This document shows positions 18,687 through 26,817 of a stretch of 26,817 bases of DNA, in pieces. A program made the position numbers and the translations under genes. The notes beneath the pieces were generated by a model that was given only the letters and a program-made list of their open reading frames with translations, was not told the DNA's origin and ran no database searches. This DNA comes from Bacteroidota bacterium. GTDB taxonomy: Bacteria; Bacteroidota; Bacteroidia; AKYH767-A; OLB10. Numbering within the stretch: the stretch's first letter is position 1; the number at the start of each line of letters is the position of its first letter. The stretch lies in assembly GCA_016713925.1 (NCBI GenBank), contig JADJOH010000005.1, forward strand, positions 1 to 26,817, written 5' to 3'.

Positions 18687-20162
18687 ATGCAACATCCAAT
18701 ATATATTACGAATTCTCTTTCCCGACAGAAAGAACAGTTTATCCCCTTGAACCCGCCTTTTGTGGGACTTTATGTTTGCGGACCAACGGTGTATGGTGAA
18801 GCCCATTTAGGTCATGCACGCCCGTACATTACGTTTGATGTAATGAAGCGCTATATGCAACACCTGGGCTATAAAGTGCGTTATGTCAGGAATATTACCG
18901 ATGTCGGCCATCTCGAAAATGATGCCGATGAAGGAGAAGATAAAATCGCCAAGAAAGCCCGCCTCGAACAACTCGAACCCATGGAGATCGTGGAACTCTA
19001 TACCAATAGTTTTCACGATTCCATGCGTGCCCTTAACAATACACCTCCCGGTATCGAACCGCGTGCTTCCGGACATATCATTGAACAGATCGATATGATC
19101 CGGAAAATTATAGATAACGGTTATGCCTATGAGTCGAATGGCTCGGTGTATTTTGATGTGATATCGTACAGTAAGACGAATGATTACGGAAAGCTCAGCG
19201 GTCGCGTGATTGAGGAATTGATCTCGGGTGCGGGCAATGAACGCCGTGTGCTGGAAGGGCAGGACGAAAAACGCAATCCCGCCGATTTTGCCCTCTGGAA
19301 AAAAGCATCTCCCGAACATATCATGCGCTGGCCTTCGCCCTGGAGTGATGGTTTCCCCGGCTGGCATATTGAATGTTCAGCGATGAGTAAAAAGTATCTC
19401 GGCGAAACATTCGACATTCACGGTGGAGGAATGGATCTCCTCTTTCCGCATCATGAAAGTGAAATCGCGCAGTCGAAAGGAAGTTGCGGTCAGGCTCCTG
19501 TTCGTTATTGGATGCACAACAATATGATTACCATCAACGGACAAAAGATGGGAAAATCATTGGGCAATTTTATTACCCTTCGCCAATTGTTTACAGGGGA
19601 ACATCCGCTGTTGCAGCAATCGTATAGCCCAATGTCAATTCGCTTTTTCATTCTTCAGGCGCATTACAGAAGTACGCTTGATTTCAGTAATGAAGGACTG
19701 CAGGCAGCAGAAAAGGGCATGAATAAAATGATGGCGGCTGTGGAGGTGTTGGAAAAACTGAAGCCATCCTCTGCTTCTACCAGTGATGTCAAAGCAATAC
19801 GTGAAAATTGCTATGCAGCCATGAATGATGATCTCAATACGGCTATTGCTATTTCGCACCTGTTCGAAGCCGTTAGAGTGATCAATTCAGTACATGCGGG
19901 AACAGAGCAATTGACTGCGGAGGATATTGCACATCTCAAAGAGACCATGACGATATTCGTTTTTGATGTGCTCGGATTAAAAGCAGAGGAGAAAGTGAGT
20001 GGCGATGAACTGGATGGCGTGATGAAACTCCTGCTCGCTTTACGTGCAGATGCCAAAGTGAAAAAGGACTTTGCTACTTCTGATCGTATCCGTGATGAAC
20101 TGATTAAATTAAATTTCGTGATTAAAGATGAAAAAGATGGTACCAGCTGGAATAAAGCATAG
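18687..20162 (+). CDS. cysS: Cysteinyl-tRNA synthetase
   Basis: An intact 491-residue class I synthetase that charges tRNA-Cys in the cytoplasm. The HIGH motif is HLGH (residues 40-43, GEAHLGHARP), and KMSKS is KMGKS in NGQKMGKSLGN. Zinc ligands typical of CysRS are present: Cys31 in YVCGPTVYG, Cys in GWHIECSAMS, and His/Glu in FPHHESEIAQS. GEDKIAKKA, NPADFALWK and the DIHGGGMDLLFPHHE block are family signatures. The C-terminal helical domain ends RDELIKLNFVIKDEKDGTSW. It is slightly longer than E. coli CysS (461), mainly through small insertions around residues 170-195. The last 35 bp overlap the next gene, so the two are probably co-transcribed. Confidence 0.98.
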   Translation: MQHPIYITNSLSRQKEQFIPLNPPFVGLYVCGPTVYGEAHLGHARPYITFDVMKRYMQHLGYKVRYVRNITDVGHLENDADEGEDKIAKKARLEQLEPMEIVELYTNSFHDSMRALNNTPPGIEPRASGHIIEQIDMIRKIIDNGYAYESNGSVYFDVISYSKTNDYGKLSGRVIEELISGAGNERRVLEGQDEKRNPADFALWKKASPEHIMRWPSPWSDGFPGWHIECSAMSKKYLGETFDIHGGGMDLLFPHHESEIAQSKGSCGQAPVRYWMHNNMITINGQKMGKSLGNFITLRQLFTGEHPLLQQSYSPMSIRFFILQAHYRSTLDFSNEGLQAAEKGMNKMMAAVEVLEKLKPSSASTSDVKAIRENCYAAMNDDLNTAIAISHLFEAVRVINSVHAGTEQLTAEDIAHLKETMTIFVFDVLGLKAEEKVSGDELDGVMKLLLALRADAKVKKDFATSDRIRDELIKLNFVIKDEKDGTSWNKA

Positions 20163-21171
20163 CAGATATTTAGTACCCTCAGCCATTTGGTTATTCCTGT
20201 TGGTGGCGATCAGTTCTTGTAACAATGCATCTGAAAAGGAAGAGGGGAGTCAACAAACGAATACGACACCTGTCGTCACTGTGAAAGCACCTTCCTTTCA
20301 TGCGGACTCGGCCTTTTCGTTCGTAAAGCAACAAGTGGATTTTGGTCCGCGCGTTCCGAATAGTGTTGGTCATATAAATTGCGGCTCATGGCTGATCAGT
20401 AAAATGACAGCGTACGCGGATACAGTCATTGAACAATCGTTTAAAGTAAGGGCCTTCGATGGAAAGATATTGAACAGTAGAAATATCATTGCTTCTTTTC
20501 ATCCGGACCTTGGAAATCGCATCTTGTTGTGCGCGCATTGGGATACACGCCCTTTTGCCGATCAGGATGATGATAGAGAAAATGAAGCGATCGATGGTGC
20601 GAATGATGGCGCGAGTGGAGTGGGTGTGTTGATAGAGGTGGCGCGTCAACTGTCCGCTGCTAACCCTGCGCTCGGAGTGGATATCATCTTCTTTGATGCG
20701 GAGGATTATGGTCAGCCGGATGATAGTGATTTACCACGGATGGAAGATTCCTATTGTTTGGGTTCTCAGTATTGGGCAAAGAATTTACATACCCGCAACT
20801 ATCAGGCAAGATATGGCATCCTGCTCGATATGGTAGGAGCACAAAATGCAAAGTTTACTCAAGAGGGAACTTCTATGCAATATGCTCCGGAGATTGTGGA
20901 GAAAGTTTGGAAAATAGCCGCTGCCTCCGGATTCAGTGACTACTTTATCAATGAACGAACCAAAGGAATTATTGATGATCATTTTTACATTAATCGGTTG
21001 GCAGGTATTAAATGTGTGGATGTGATCCATTATGAGTTTAGTAGTCCATCAAATTTTTGGACGCACTGGCATACGCATGATGATACCATCGATAAAATCG
21101 ATAAGAATAGTCTGAAGGCAGTAGGTCAAACCCTGCTGGAAGTGCTCTTCCGTGAAGTACCTGCCTCTTGA
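20128..21171 (+). CDS. Glutaminyl-peptide cyclotransferase-like M28 family lipoprotein
   Basis: A 347-residue protein with a lipoprotein signal peptide: hydrophobic residues 18-28 then AISSC with Cys31 as the lipidated residue. The M28-fold zinc site is visible: AHWDTRPFAD, GANDGASGVGVLIE, IIFFDAEDYG, and a C-terminal WTHWHTHDDTIDKID. The blocks DSYCLGSQYWAKN, ARYGILLDMVG and DDHFYINRLAG, and the ending LKAVGQTLLEVLF, resemble the bacteroidal glutaminyl cyclases of Porphyromonas and relatives more than general aminopeptidases. Such enzymes cyclise N-terminal Gln of exported proteins to pyroglutamate in the periplasm. The start at 20128 overlaps cysS by 35 bp; ATG 20137 is an alternative. A general M28 peptidase cannot be fully excluded. 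Confidence 0.88.
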   Translation: MKKMVPAGIKHSRYLVPSAIWLFLLVAISSCNNASEKEEGSQQTNTTPVVTVKAPSFHADSAFSFVKQQVDFGPRVPNSVGHINCGSWLISKMTAYADTVIEQSFKVRAFDGKILNSRNIIASFHPDLGNRILLCAHWDTRPFADQDDDRENEAIDGANDGASGVGVLIEVARQLSAANPALGVDIIFFDAEDYGQPDDSDLPRMEDSYCLGSQYWAKNLHTRNYQARYGILLDMVGAQNAKFTQEGTSMQYAPEIVEKVWKIAAASGFSDYFINERTKGIIDDHFYINRLAGIKCVDVIHYEFSSPSNFWTHWHTHDDTIDKIDKNSLKAVGQTLLEVLFREVPAS

Positions 21172-21326
21172 TTTTTTCGAATAATGTAGTCATTGTTCGA
21201 ATAATTCGCTGTTACTCTCCGGATGCTGTCTTCTATCATGTAAATAAGGGTTTGATACTTAGTGCGTTAATATTCGTATAAGTCATTTTTCAAACTAAAT
21301 GATCTTCCAGTGAAATAAACTTTTAA

Positions 21327-21360
21327 TTTGTAATGGTGTCCTATCAACCCCGTAAATTTG
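21327..21360 (+). promoter_or_regulatory. Bacteroidota-type promoter of the outer-membrane receptor gene
   Basis: TTTG (21327-21330) lies 22 bases upstream of TAAATTTG (21353-21360), matching the TTTG / TAnnTTTG pair used by the Bacteroidota primary sigma factor; the usual spacing is about 19-21, so this is slightly long. Transcription would start near 21366, giving a leader of about 20 bases before ATG 21385. Confidence 0.55.
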
Positions 21361-21384
21361 CACACTCATTCAACTCCATTCCTT

Positions 21385-23889
21385 ATGCGTCCAGTGTTGC
21401 TCCTATTATTTTTCTTTTTAAGTGTTCTGCAGGTTGCTGCCCAGCCACCCGGAGGTCAGGGTCGCGATTCGTCGCGGTTTAAAGGAAGTATGAAAGATTC
21501 TTCATTTATGAAGAATATGGCACCTGTTGGAAAGGTAATTGGGATTTTGAGAGATTCTTCGAGCAAGGAAGCGATGGAATTTGCTTCCGTGGTGTTGATG
21601 AAAGTACGTGACAGTTCTGTAGCCGGGGTGCATTGACCGATGAGCGAGGGCATTTTCGTATCGAGGAAGTGATGCCGGGAAGATATTTTATTCGGATCAC
21701 ATCTATTGGTTACCGTCAACTCGACTCAAAGCCGTTTATGCTGAATCCGCAAGATCCTTTGAAAGATTTTGGGAATGTATGGATGCCACCTTCTCAGCGA
21801 ATTTTGAAAGAAGCAGAGGTGGTAGGGGAGAAAGTGGAGTATGTAAATTCGCTGGATAAAAAGTCTATAACGTCGATAAAACCTTGATCAATGCAGGAGG
21901 TTCCGTCTCGGAAGTACTGCAAAATATTCCCTCTGTAAATGTGGACATAGATGGGAAGATCAGTTTGCGGGGAAGTGAACAAGTGACGATCTTAATTGAT
22001 GGAAAACCTTCCGGCCTGACAGGTGATAACAGAGGCGCTATTCTCCAACAACTGCCGGCATCGAGTATTGATCAAATAGAAGTGGTCACGAATCCTTCTT
22101 CTAAATACGATGCCGAAGGGATGTCCGGAATTATTAATATAAAAACCAAGAAAGATAAAAATCCCGGATTGAATGGTACCGTTTCCGTTGGTGCAGGGAC
22201 AAATGATAAGTACAATGCAGCGCTTAATCTGAATCGGAGAACAAAGACGCATAATGCCTTTTGAATTATTCTTTCCGTGATGATAGAAGGGATTTTGAAA
22301 GTAACAGCGATCGAACGAATACCTATAATGATACCACTACTTATTTTATATCTGAAAGTGACGGACATAATGATAACCTTTCCCATAATATTAGGGGTGG
22401 CATTGATTTTTATCTCAACGATTACAATACACTCGGATTTTCCGGCGGCTACAATATGCGGGATGAGCAGCGCAGAGATTTATCACTGACACGGCTTCAG
22501 GATGAAGAAAGAACAACCATCAGCGGATTTGATCGCCTTTCAAAAACGATAGAAGACAATACCAGTGGAGACGGAAGTATAGATTACCGCCGCACTTTTC
22601 CGAACAGTAAACGCGAACTGACAGCGAACGTGAACCTGAATGTTTTTGACCGGAATGCAGAAAACACCTTGTCCACATTTATCCCGGCTCCGGGATTTGA
22701 TCTGAATCAACGCATCAATACGGAAAGTTATTCCTACAATGGAACCGGACAAGTCGATTATATATTGCCCTACGAAAGTTTTAGAATTGAATCAGGATTG
22801 AAAACTTCTTATCGTACCAACGATAGCCGCCAATCGTCCGATCGTTTTGATTTCGATAGTAATGTCTGGAACCAGGATACTTCCTTCACCGACCGGTTTA
22901 TTTTTCAGAGTGGGTATATGCCGCCTATCTGCAATGGAGCGGTCGATGGAAAGTTTTCGAACTGAGTGCAGGTCTTCGGGCAGAGCAAACGTTTATCGAG
23001 GGAGATTCTAAAAGTGCAGATACCATTTTACACGGGACTTCCTTAATCTTTTCCCTCCGCAGCTATTAAATATAGTTTTAAGGAGGGCAGGGATGTTCAG
23101 TTGAGTTATAGTCGCAGGATAAACCGTCCGCGGAAATGCAATTGAATCCGTTCCGGAATGTATCCGATTCATTGAATATTTTTATCGGGAACCCTGCTAT
23201 CCTGCCCGAGTTGACGCATTCACTCGAGTTCGGCTATATAGGCCGTTATGGAGAACAAAACATTTCCGCCAATGTCTTTTACCGGTATACCAACGATAAT
23301 TCGCAGCGATTCAGAACGGTGGATACAGTGACGAATGTATCTACGCAATCATTCATCAACTATAACGCTACTGAAAATTTAGGCTTCGAATTGATCTTCC
23401 GGAATTCCTTCCTGAAATTATTTACCACTTCCGCCAGCTTCACCGTGTTTTATAATACCGTTGATGGCACCAATGTGGAAGACGATCTGGTAAGCGATGT
23501 ATGGAGCGGAGATTTCCGCGGATCGATATCCGTAAAATTATCGAAGCAATTATCAGCACAGTTTAACGGCAATTACATGGCACCACGTGAACCACCACAA
23601 GGAACATTTAAAGGAATGAGTGGTGTTGATTTTGGTTTCAAGTATGATTTCAAAGGGAGGAAAATGGTCACTCAATGGTTCCGTTACCGATATTTTTGAT
23701 ACGCGAAATATGGTGATCGATAACAGAGCCGATGGGGTGCGCCTGGAATTCACCAGAAAACGGGAATCCAGAGTCGCCAGTTTTACGCTTAGCTACCGTT
23801 TCGGAAAAGCAGAACAGGGTAAAGACAGAAGAAGAGGTAACAGACAAAATAATGACCAGATGCAGCAGAATGACATGCTCGACTTCTAG
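21385..23889 (+). CDS. TonB-dependent-receptor-like outer membrane beta-barrel protein (OMP_b-brl_3 type)
   Basis: It starts MRPVLLLLFFFLSVLQVAAQ, a signal peptide with cleavage before Gln. Then come a carboxypeptidase-regulatory-like domain (GKVIGILRDSSSKEAMEFAS, GHFRIEEVMPGRYFIRI), a TonB plug domain (SEVLQNIPSVNVDIDGKISL, RGSEQVTILIDGKPSG, LPASSIDQIEVVTNPSSKYD, GMSGIINIKTKK), and a long beta-barrel from about 22140 with alternating strands, ending FTLSYRFGKAEQ and a Gln/Asn/Arg-rich tail. At least six single-base indels (near 21632, 21877, 22262, 22918, 23047, 23133 and 23660) break it; corrected, it is about 834 residues. I start at ATG 21385 rather than the upstream TTG. It sits in the outer membrane; barrels of this family may import ligands or serve assembly roles, and the ligand is unknown. 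It stands alone, with no SusD-like partner. Confidence 0.9.
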
Positions 23890-24250
23890 CTACTAATCGA
23901 TACGAATTCGCCGCACGAATTTTAAACGAAATACGAATGTTACGAATGTTACGAATGTTACGAGAATCTATCCGCGAAAATCATAAAAATCAGCGTCACT
24001 TGTCTCGGCGCAGAATGTGACGAGACTGGCGTCCCTAAAAAAGTATTAATGTATTGAAAAGTATTATATGCATCGTCGGAAGTTTATAAAGAAGAGAGCG
24101 AAATACGAAAATGCACGAAAGGACGAAATACGAAAGGATACGAAAAATGTTTGGACATGCGAAGTCTAATCAGCGAAAATCCTAAAAAATCAGCGTCATC
24201 AGCGTTCCCTAAAAAGTATTAATGTATAGAAAAGTATTATATGCATCGTC
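23890..24250. repeat. Intergenic repeat field, left part
   Basis: No intact gene is seen. TACGAATGT occurs three times in tandem at 23932-23958. A block at 24031-24077 (CCTAAAAAAGTATTAATGTA.. to GCATCGTC) recurs at 24204-24250 with three differences; both copies are preceded by AATCAGCGTCA-type sequence (23971-23998 and 24170-24197). Between them, 24099-24146 is an array of TACGAAA/ACGAAA motifs. Similar motifs in inverse orientation lie at 24611-24700, beyond the dioxygenase remnant. Confidence 0.8.
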
Positions 24251-24448
24251 TCTTCCGGCAACCATCAGGCATTGATCGATTACAGTAAAAAAGGAAAAGT
24301 CGCCCAACTCGCCATCCCCACCAACGAGCATTACCTCCCCTTACTCTACACCCTCGCGCTACAAGATAAAAAAGACCAACTCAGCTTCTTCAATGAAAAG
24401 ACCGTGATGGGATCAGTTTCCATGCGGTCGGTGTTGTTGACCAGTTAA
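24251..24448 (+). pseudogene. 3' remnant of an extradiol ring-cleavage dioxygenase (4,5-DOPA dioxygenase/YgiD type)
   Basis: An open frame of 65 codons plus TAA reads SSGNHQALIDYSKKGKVAQL, then AIPTNEHYLPLLYTLALQDK and MGSVSMRSVLL. This is the C-terminus of class III extradiol dioxygenases of the LigB/DODA family, including the conserved P-T-x-x-H-Y-L-P-L-L block and the final GS-x-S-M motif. The metal-binding N-terminal ~200 residues are absent. The homology stops exactly at the end of a repeat copy (24250), so the gene was cut by the repeat or by a deletion between repeats. No start codon or promoter is evident, so it should be non-functional. Confidence 0.85.
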
Positions 24449-24610
24449 TACTTTTTAAATTGGTTTTCGTTGTCAATCTATCCTAGCCTCAACAAAAGAC
24501 ACCTTCCCTGTTCTACTCTTGCCCGGCCCCACATCCCTTCCAACCTCCTCCCTCTCCATCCGTACATTCGCACCCTCCGTAACCATCCGTAATCCTGTCT
24601 GCCGTCATGT

Positions 24611-24701
24611 TTCGTATATTCGTGAACTTTCGTATTTCGTATATTCGTGAACTTTCGTATTTTCGTATTTCGTAATTTCGTACCCGATTCGTATTTCGTA
24701 A
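24611..24701. repeat. TTCGTA-rich repeats with a perfect 25-bp tandem duplication
   Basis: Positions 24611-24635 and 24636-24660 are identical 25-mers starting TTCGTATATTCGTGAAC. They are followed by further TTTCGTA copies up to 24701, six bases before the penicillin-binding protein start. They are the reverse complement of the TACGAAA motifs at 24099-24146. The stretch 24449-24610 between them and the dioxygenase remnant is C-rich and shows nothing recognisable. Confidence 0.88.
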
Positions 24702-24707
24702 CCCCCT

Positions 24708-26817
24708 ATGCCAAAACCAACACCAGCTTTCAGGAAATATATAAAGTACATTTGGATCCTCCTCTTTGCTCCGGTCCTCTTTGTCTTCCTGATGGTTGGA
24801 CTTACTGCCTGGGGTGTTTTTGGAGAGCTGCCTACTGTCGAAGAGCTTGAGAATCCTAAGAGTAGTCTGGCCAGTGAAGTGTATTCGGCCGATATGAAAA
24901 CGCTGGGTAAATATTATTTTCAAAATCGTGTAAATATTCATTTTCAGGATCTTTCCCCCAATCTCGTCAATGCCCTGAAAGCGACCGAAGATGTGCGCTT
25001 TGAAGAGCATTCAGGAGTAGACATCAAGGGGCTCATGCGGGTATTTGTAAAAACCATCATTCTTCAACAGGATGCCGGAGGGGGAAGTACCATCACCCAG
25101 CAGTTGGCAAAAAATCTTTTTCCCCGCGAAAACATGAGCAAGTTGCAACTCATTATTCGTAAATTGAAGGAATGGATCATCGCCGTTAAACTGGAACGCA
25201 ACTATACAAAGCAGGAGATCCTGGCGATGTATTTGAATACCGTTGAATTTGGAAATAATGCTTTTGGAATTAAATCTGCCGCTACCACTTATTTCGGAAA
25301 GCAACCGCTGGAAGTGAAAATAGAAGAAGCAGCTTTGCTGATCGGGTTATTGCAGGCACCTTCCCGCTACAATCCTGTACGTAATCCTGAAAGCGCCCAC
25401 CTTTAGAAGAAATACCGTAATTGGTCAGCTGGCGAAGTATAATTTATCACTGTTGATTAAAAAGATTTCTTACTAAAATTACCAATTAAACTTTTAATTT
25501 CCGTCAGGAAGGTCATACGGAGGGATTAGCCCAATATTTCCGGGAGACCTTACGTCAGGATTTATTGGAGATGGTGCAAAGAGCATAAGAAAGCAGACGG
25601 TAAACCTTACAATCTCTTACCGCGACGGACCCGCATCTACACCACGATAGATACCCGCATGCAGCGGTATGCCGAAGAAGCCGTGAAAGAGCATATGACG
25701 GACTTGCAGAAATCTTTCGGGAGCATTAGGTAGGTAGTACGGGAAGATCAGCCGTTGATTATCGACGATGCCATGAAGCAAAGTGAGCGTTACCAAACCA
25801 TGAAAGATACCGGCGCAACAGAAGCGGATATTAAGAAAGCCTTCAATAAAAGATAGGAGATGAAAGTTTTTGTCATGAAAGGAGAAATGATACATTACTC
25901 TCCCCACTCGATTCTATTAAGTATTATAAAATGTTTTACCAAACCGGTTTATGTCGATGGAACCGCAGACAGGATATGTACGAGCCCGGGTTGGTGGGAA
26001 TGATTACAAGTATTTCCAATATGATCACGTTAAAGATGGTAAGCGTCAGGTAGGATCTACCTTAAAACCTTCCTCTATACACTGGCCATGCAGGAAGGCT
26101 ATTCGCCCTGTTATGAAGTGCCCAATGTACCGGTGACCATTGTTGATGAAGCGGGCGTGCCCGACACCTTCCAACTCTGATGGTAAATATGGAGGCATAT
26201 TATCTTTGAAAGAAGCGCCGTCGAATCCGTCAATTGCATCTCCGCTTATCTGATGAAACAGTTTGTGCGGAAGCAGTGGTGCAGGTGGCCAGAAAGATGG
26301 GCATCACTCACCCATCGATCCTTTCCCTTCCATCGCTCCTGGAACTGCGGATGTTTCGGTCTTTGAGATGGTCGCGGCCTATTGTACGTCTACAATAAAG
26401 GGGTGTATACTGAACCCTCAATATATTCTCCGTATAGAAGATAAAAACGGAGTCGCACTTCAGGATTTTGTTCCGCGAAAAATTGAAGCGATCAGCGAAG
26501 AAACCGCCTACCTGATGCCTCGACCCGATGAAAGGAGTAACCCCGAGGTACCGGAGTTCGATTACGCGGGATCAAAATACGGATTTACCAATCCTATAGC
26601 AGGTAAAACAGGGACCACACAGAATAACAGTGATGGTTGGTTCATGGGCATCACACCCGGATTTAGTGAGTGGGGCATGGGCTGGATGCGAAGATCGTTC
26701 TGTTCATTTCAGAACCCACAACTCGGACAAGGTGCGAATGTAGCCTTACCTACCGGGTTTGAAGAAAAAGTATTCGCTGATCCTACCCTCAATTATTCAA
26801 AGGAGATTTTGAAAGGC
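24708..26817 (+). CDS. Class A penicillin-binding protein 1A, 3' end outside the window
   Basis: A bifunctional peptidoglycan glycosyltransferase/transpeptidase anchored in the inner membrane. It starts MPKPTPAFRKYIKYIWILLF; the membrane segment is residues ~14-37. The GT51 domain has EDVRFEEHSGVD (catalytic Glu), GGGSTITQQLAKNLF, KLKEWIIAVKLE and LNTVEFGNNAFGI. The transpeptidase domain starts about 25625 (RIYTTIDTRMQRYAEEAV); the three active-site motifs are visible as STLK at 26056-26067, SVN at 26226-26234 and KTGTT at 26605-26619. From 25405 onward many single-base indels break the frame (for example near 25405, 25460, 25580, 25610, 25735, 26075, 26175, 26300, 26400, 26520 and 26670), but the domain order and catalytic residues are kept, so I read an intact gene in poor sequence. 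The final ~150 or more residues are cut off by the window edge. Confidence 0.94.

Noticed and set aside
18807..19367. 186-codon open frame on the - strand
   Set aside because: Lies wholly opposite cysS, whose product is unmistakable; low-complexity His/Ile-rich text with no family resemblance.
21456..22386. Several 60-100-codon - strand frames across the receptor gene
   Set aside because: All antisense to clear carboxypeptidase-like and plug-domain coding sequence.
24513..25010. 165-codon open frame on the - strand
   Set aside because: Runs antisense through the TTCGTA repeats (giving EIRKYE-type repeats) and the start of the penicillin-binding protein gene.

Overview
The window looks like a chromosomal segment of an uncultured Bacteroidota (Chitinophagia/Sphingobacteriia-like) bacterium. 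The evidence is: proteins with type IX secretion (T9SS) C-terminal sorting tails, a Bacteroidota-type M28 glutaminyl cyclase lipoprotein, an OMP_b-brl_3/TonB-plug outer-membrane barrel, a short-chain-type threonine dehydrogenase, a PG_1098-like methyltransferase, a TAnnTTTG-type promoter, and exported proteins whose predicted mature N-terminus is Gln. The sequence carries many single-base indels, mostly in homopolymers. They split polA, the methyltransferase, tdh, the outer-membrane receptor and the penicillin-binding protein into pieces that read through once one base is added or removed. I treat these as probable assembly errors, not real pseudogenes. Indels are densest at 1-10 kb and after 25.4 kb, and nearly absent from 15.4-16.3 kb and 18.7-21.2 kb.

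Layout. (1) 1-10128, + strand: the 3' part of a large secreted protein (PKD-like and beta-helix-like stretches, T9SS tail), then a threefold tandem array with a period of about 2.12 kb. Each unit is the last ~190 codons of the large protein plus a ~520-codon secreted propeller-like protein with its own T9SS tail. All five stop/start junctions in the array (4333, 5892, 6451, 8010, 8571) appear to be ATGA overlaps, so the array could be translated as one coupled series. (2) 10129-10581: repeat-rich spacer. (3) 10582-13398, - strand: DNA polymerase I with all three activities. (4) 13399-13768: spacer bracketed by a 21-bp perfect inverted repeat. (5) 13769-14118 MmcQ/YjbR protein, + strand, converging on 14186-15372, a THUMP-like-domain SAM methyltransferase on the - strand. 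(6) 15463-17702, + strand: DUF502 membrane protein, unknown secreted coiled-coil protein and L-threonine 3-dehydrogenase, probably one operon. (7) 17762-18620: a GxxExxY (PD-(D/E)xK-like) gene inside a family of GC-rich repeats present in direct, inverted and palindrome-interrupted copies. (8) 18687-21171: cysS overlapping a glutaminyl-cyclase-like lipoprotein gene. (9) 21385-23889: outer-membrane beta-barrel receptor with a good Bacteroidota promoter. (10) 23890-24707: repeat field containing a 66-codon remnant of an extradiol (4,5-DOPA-type) dioxygenase. (11) 24708-26817: class A penicillin-binding protein 1A, cut by the window edge.

How the genes fit together: the three propeller proteins, the coiled-coil protein and the outer-membrane receptor all have signal peptides predicted to cleave just before Gln. 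The glutaminyl cyclase at 20128 is the enzyme type that converts such N-termini to pyroglutamate. The rest is housekeeping (replication/repair, tRNA charging, cell wall, threonine catabolism). I saw no tRNA, rRNA, CRISPR array, transposase or phage gene. The least explained parts are the ATGA-linked triplicated T9SS array and the repeat-embedded GxxExxY cassette.
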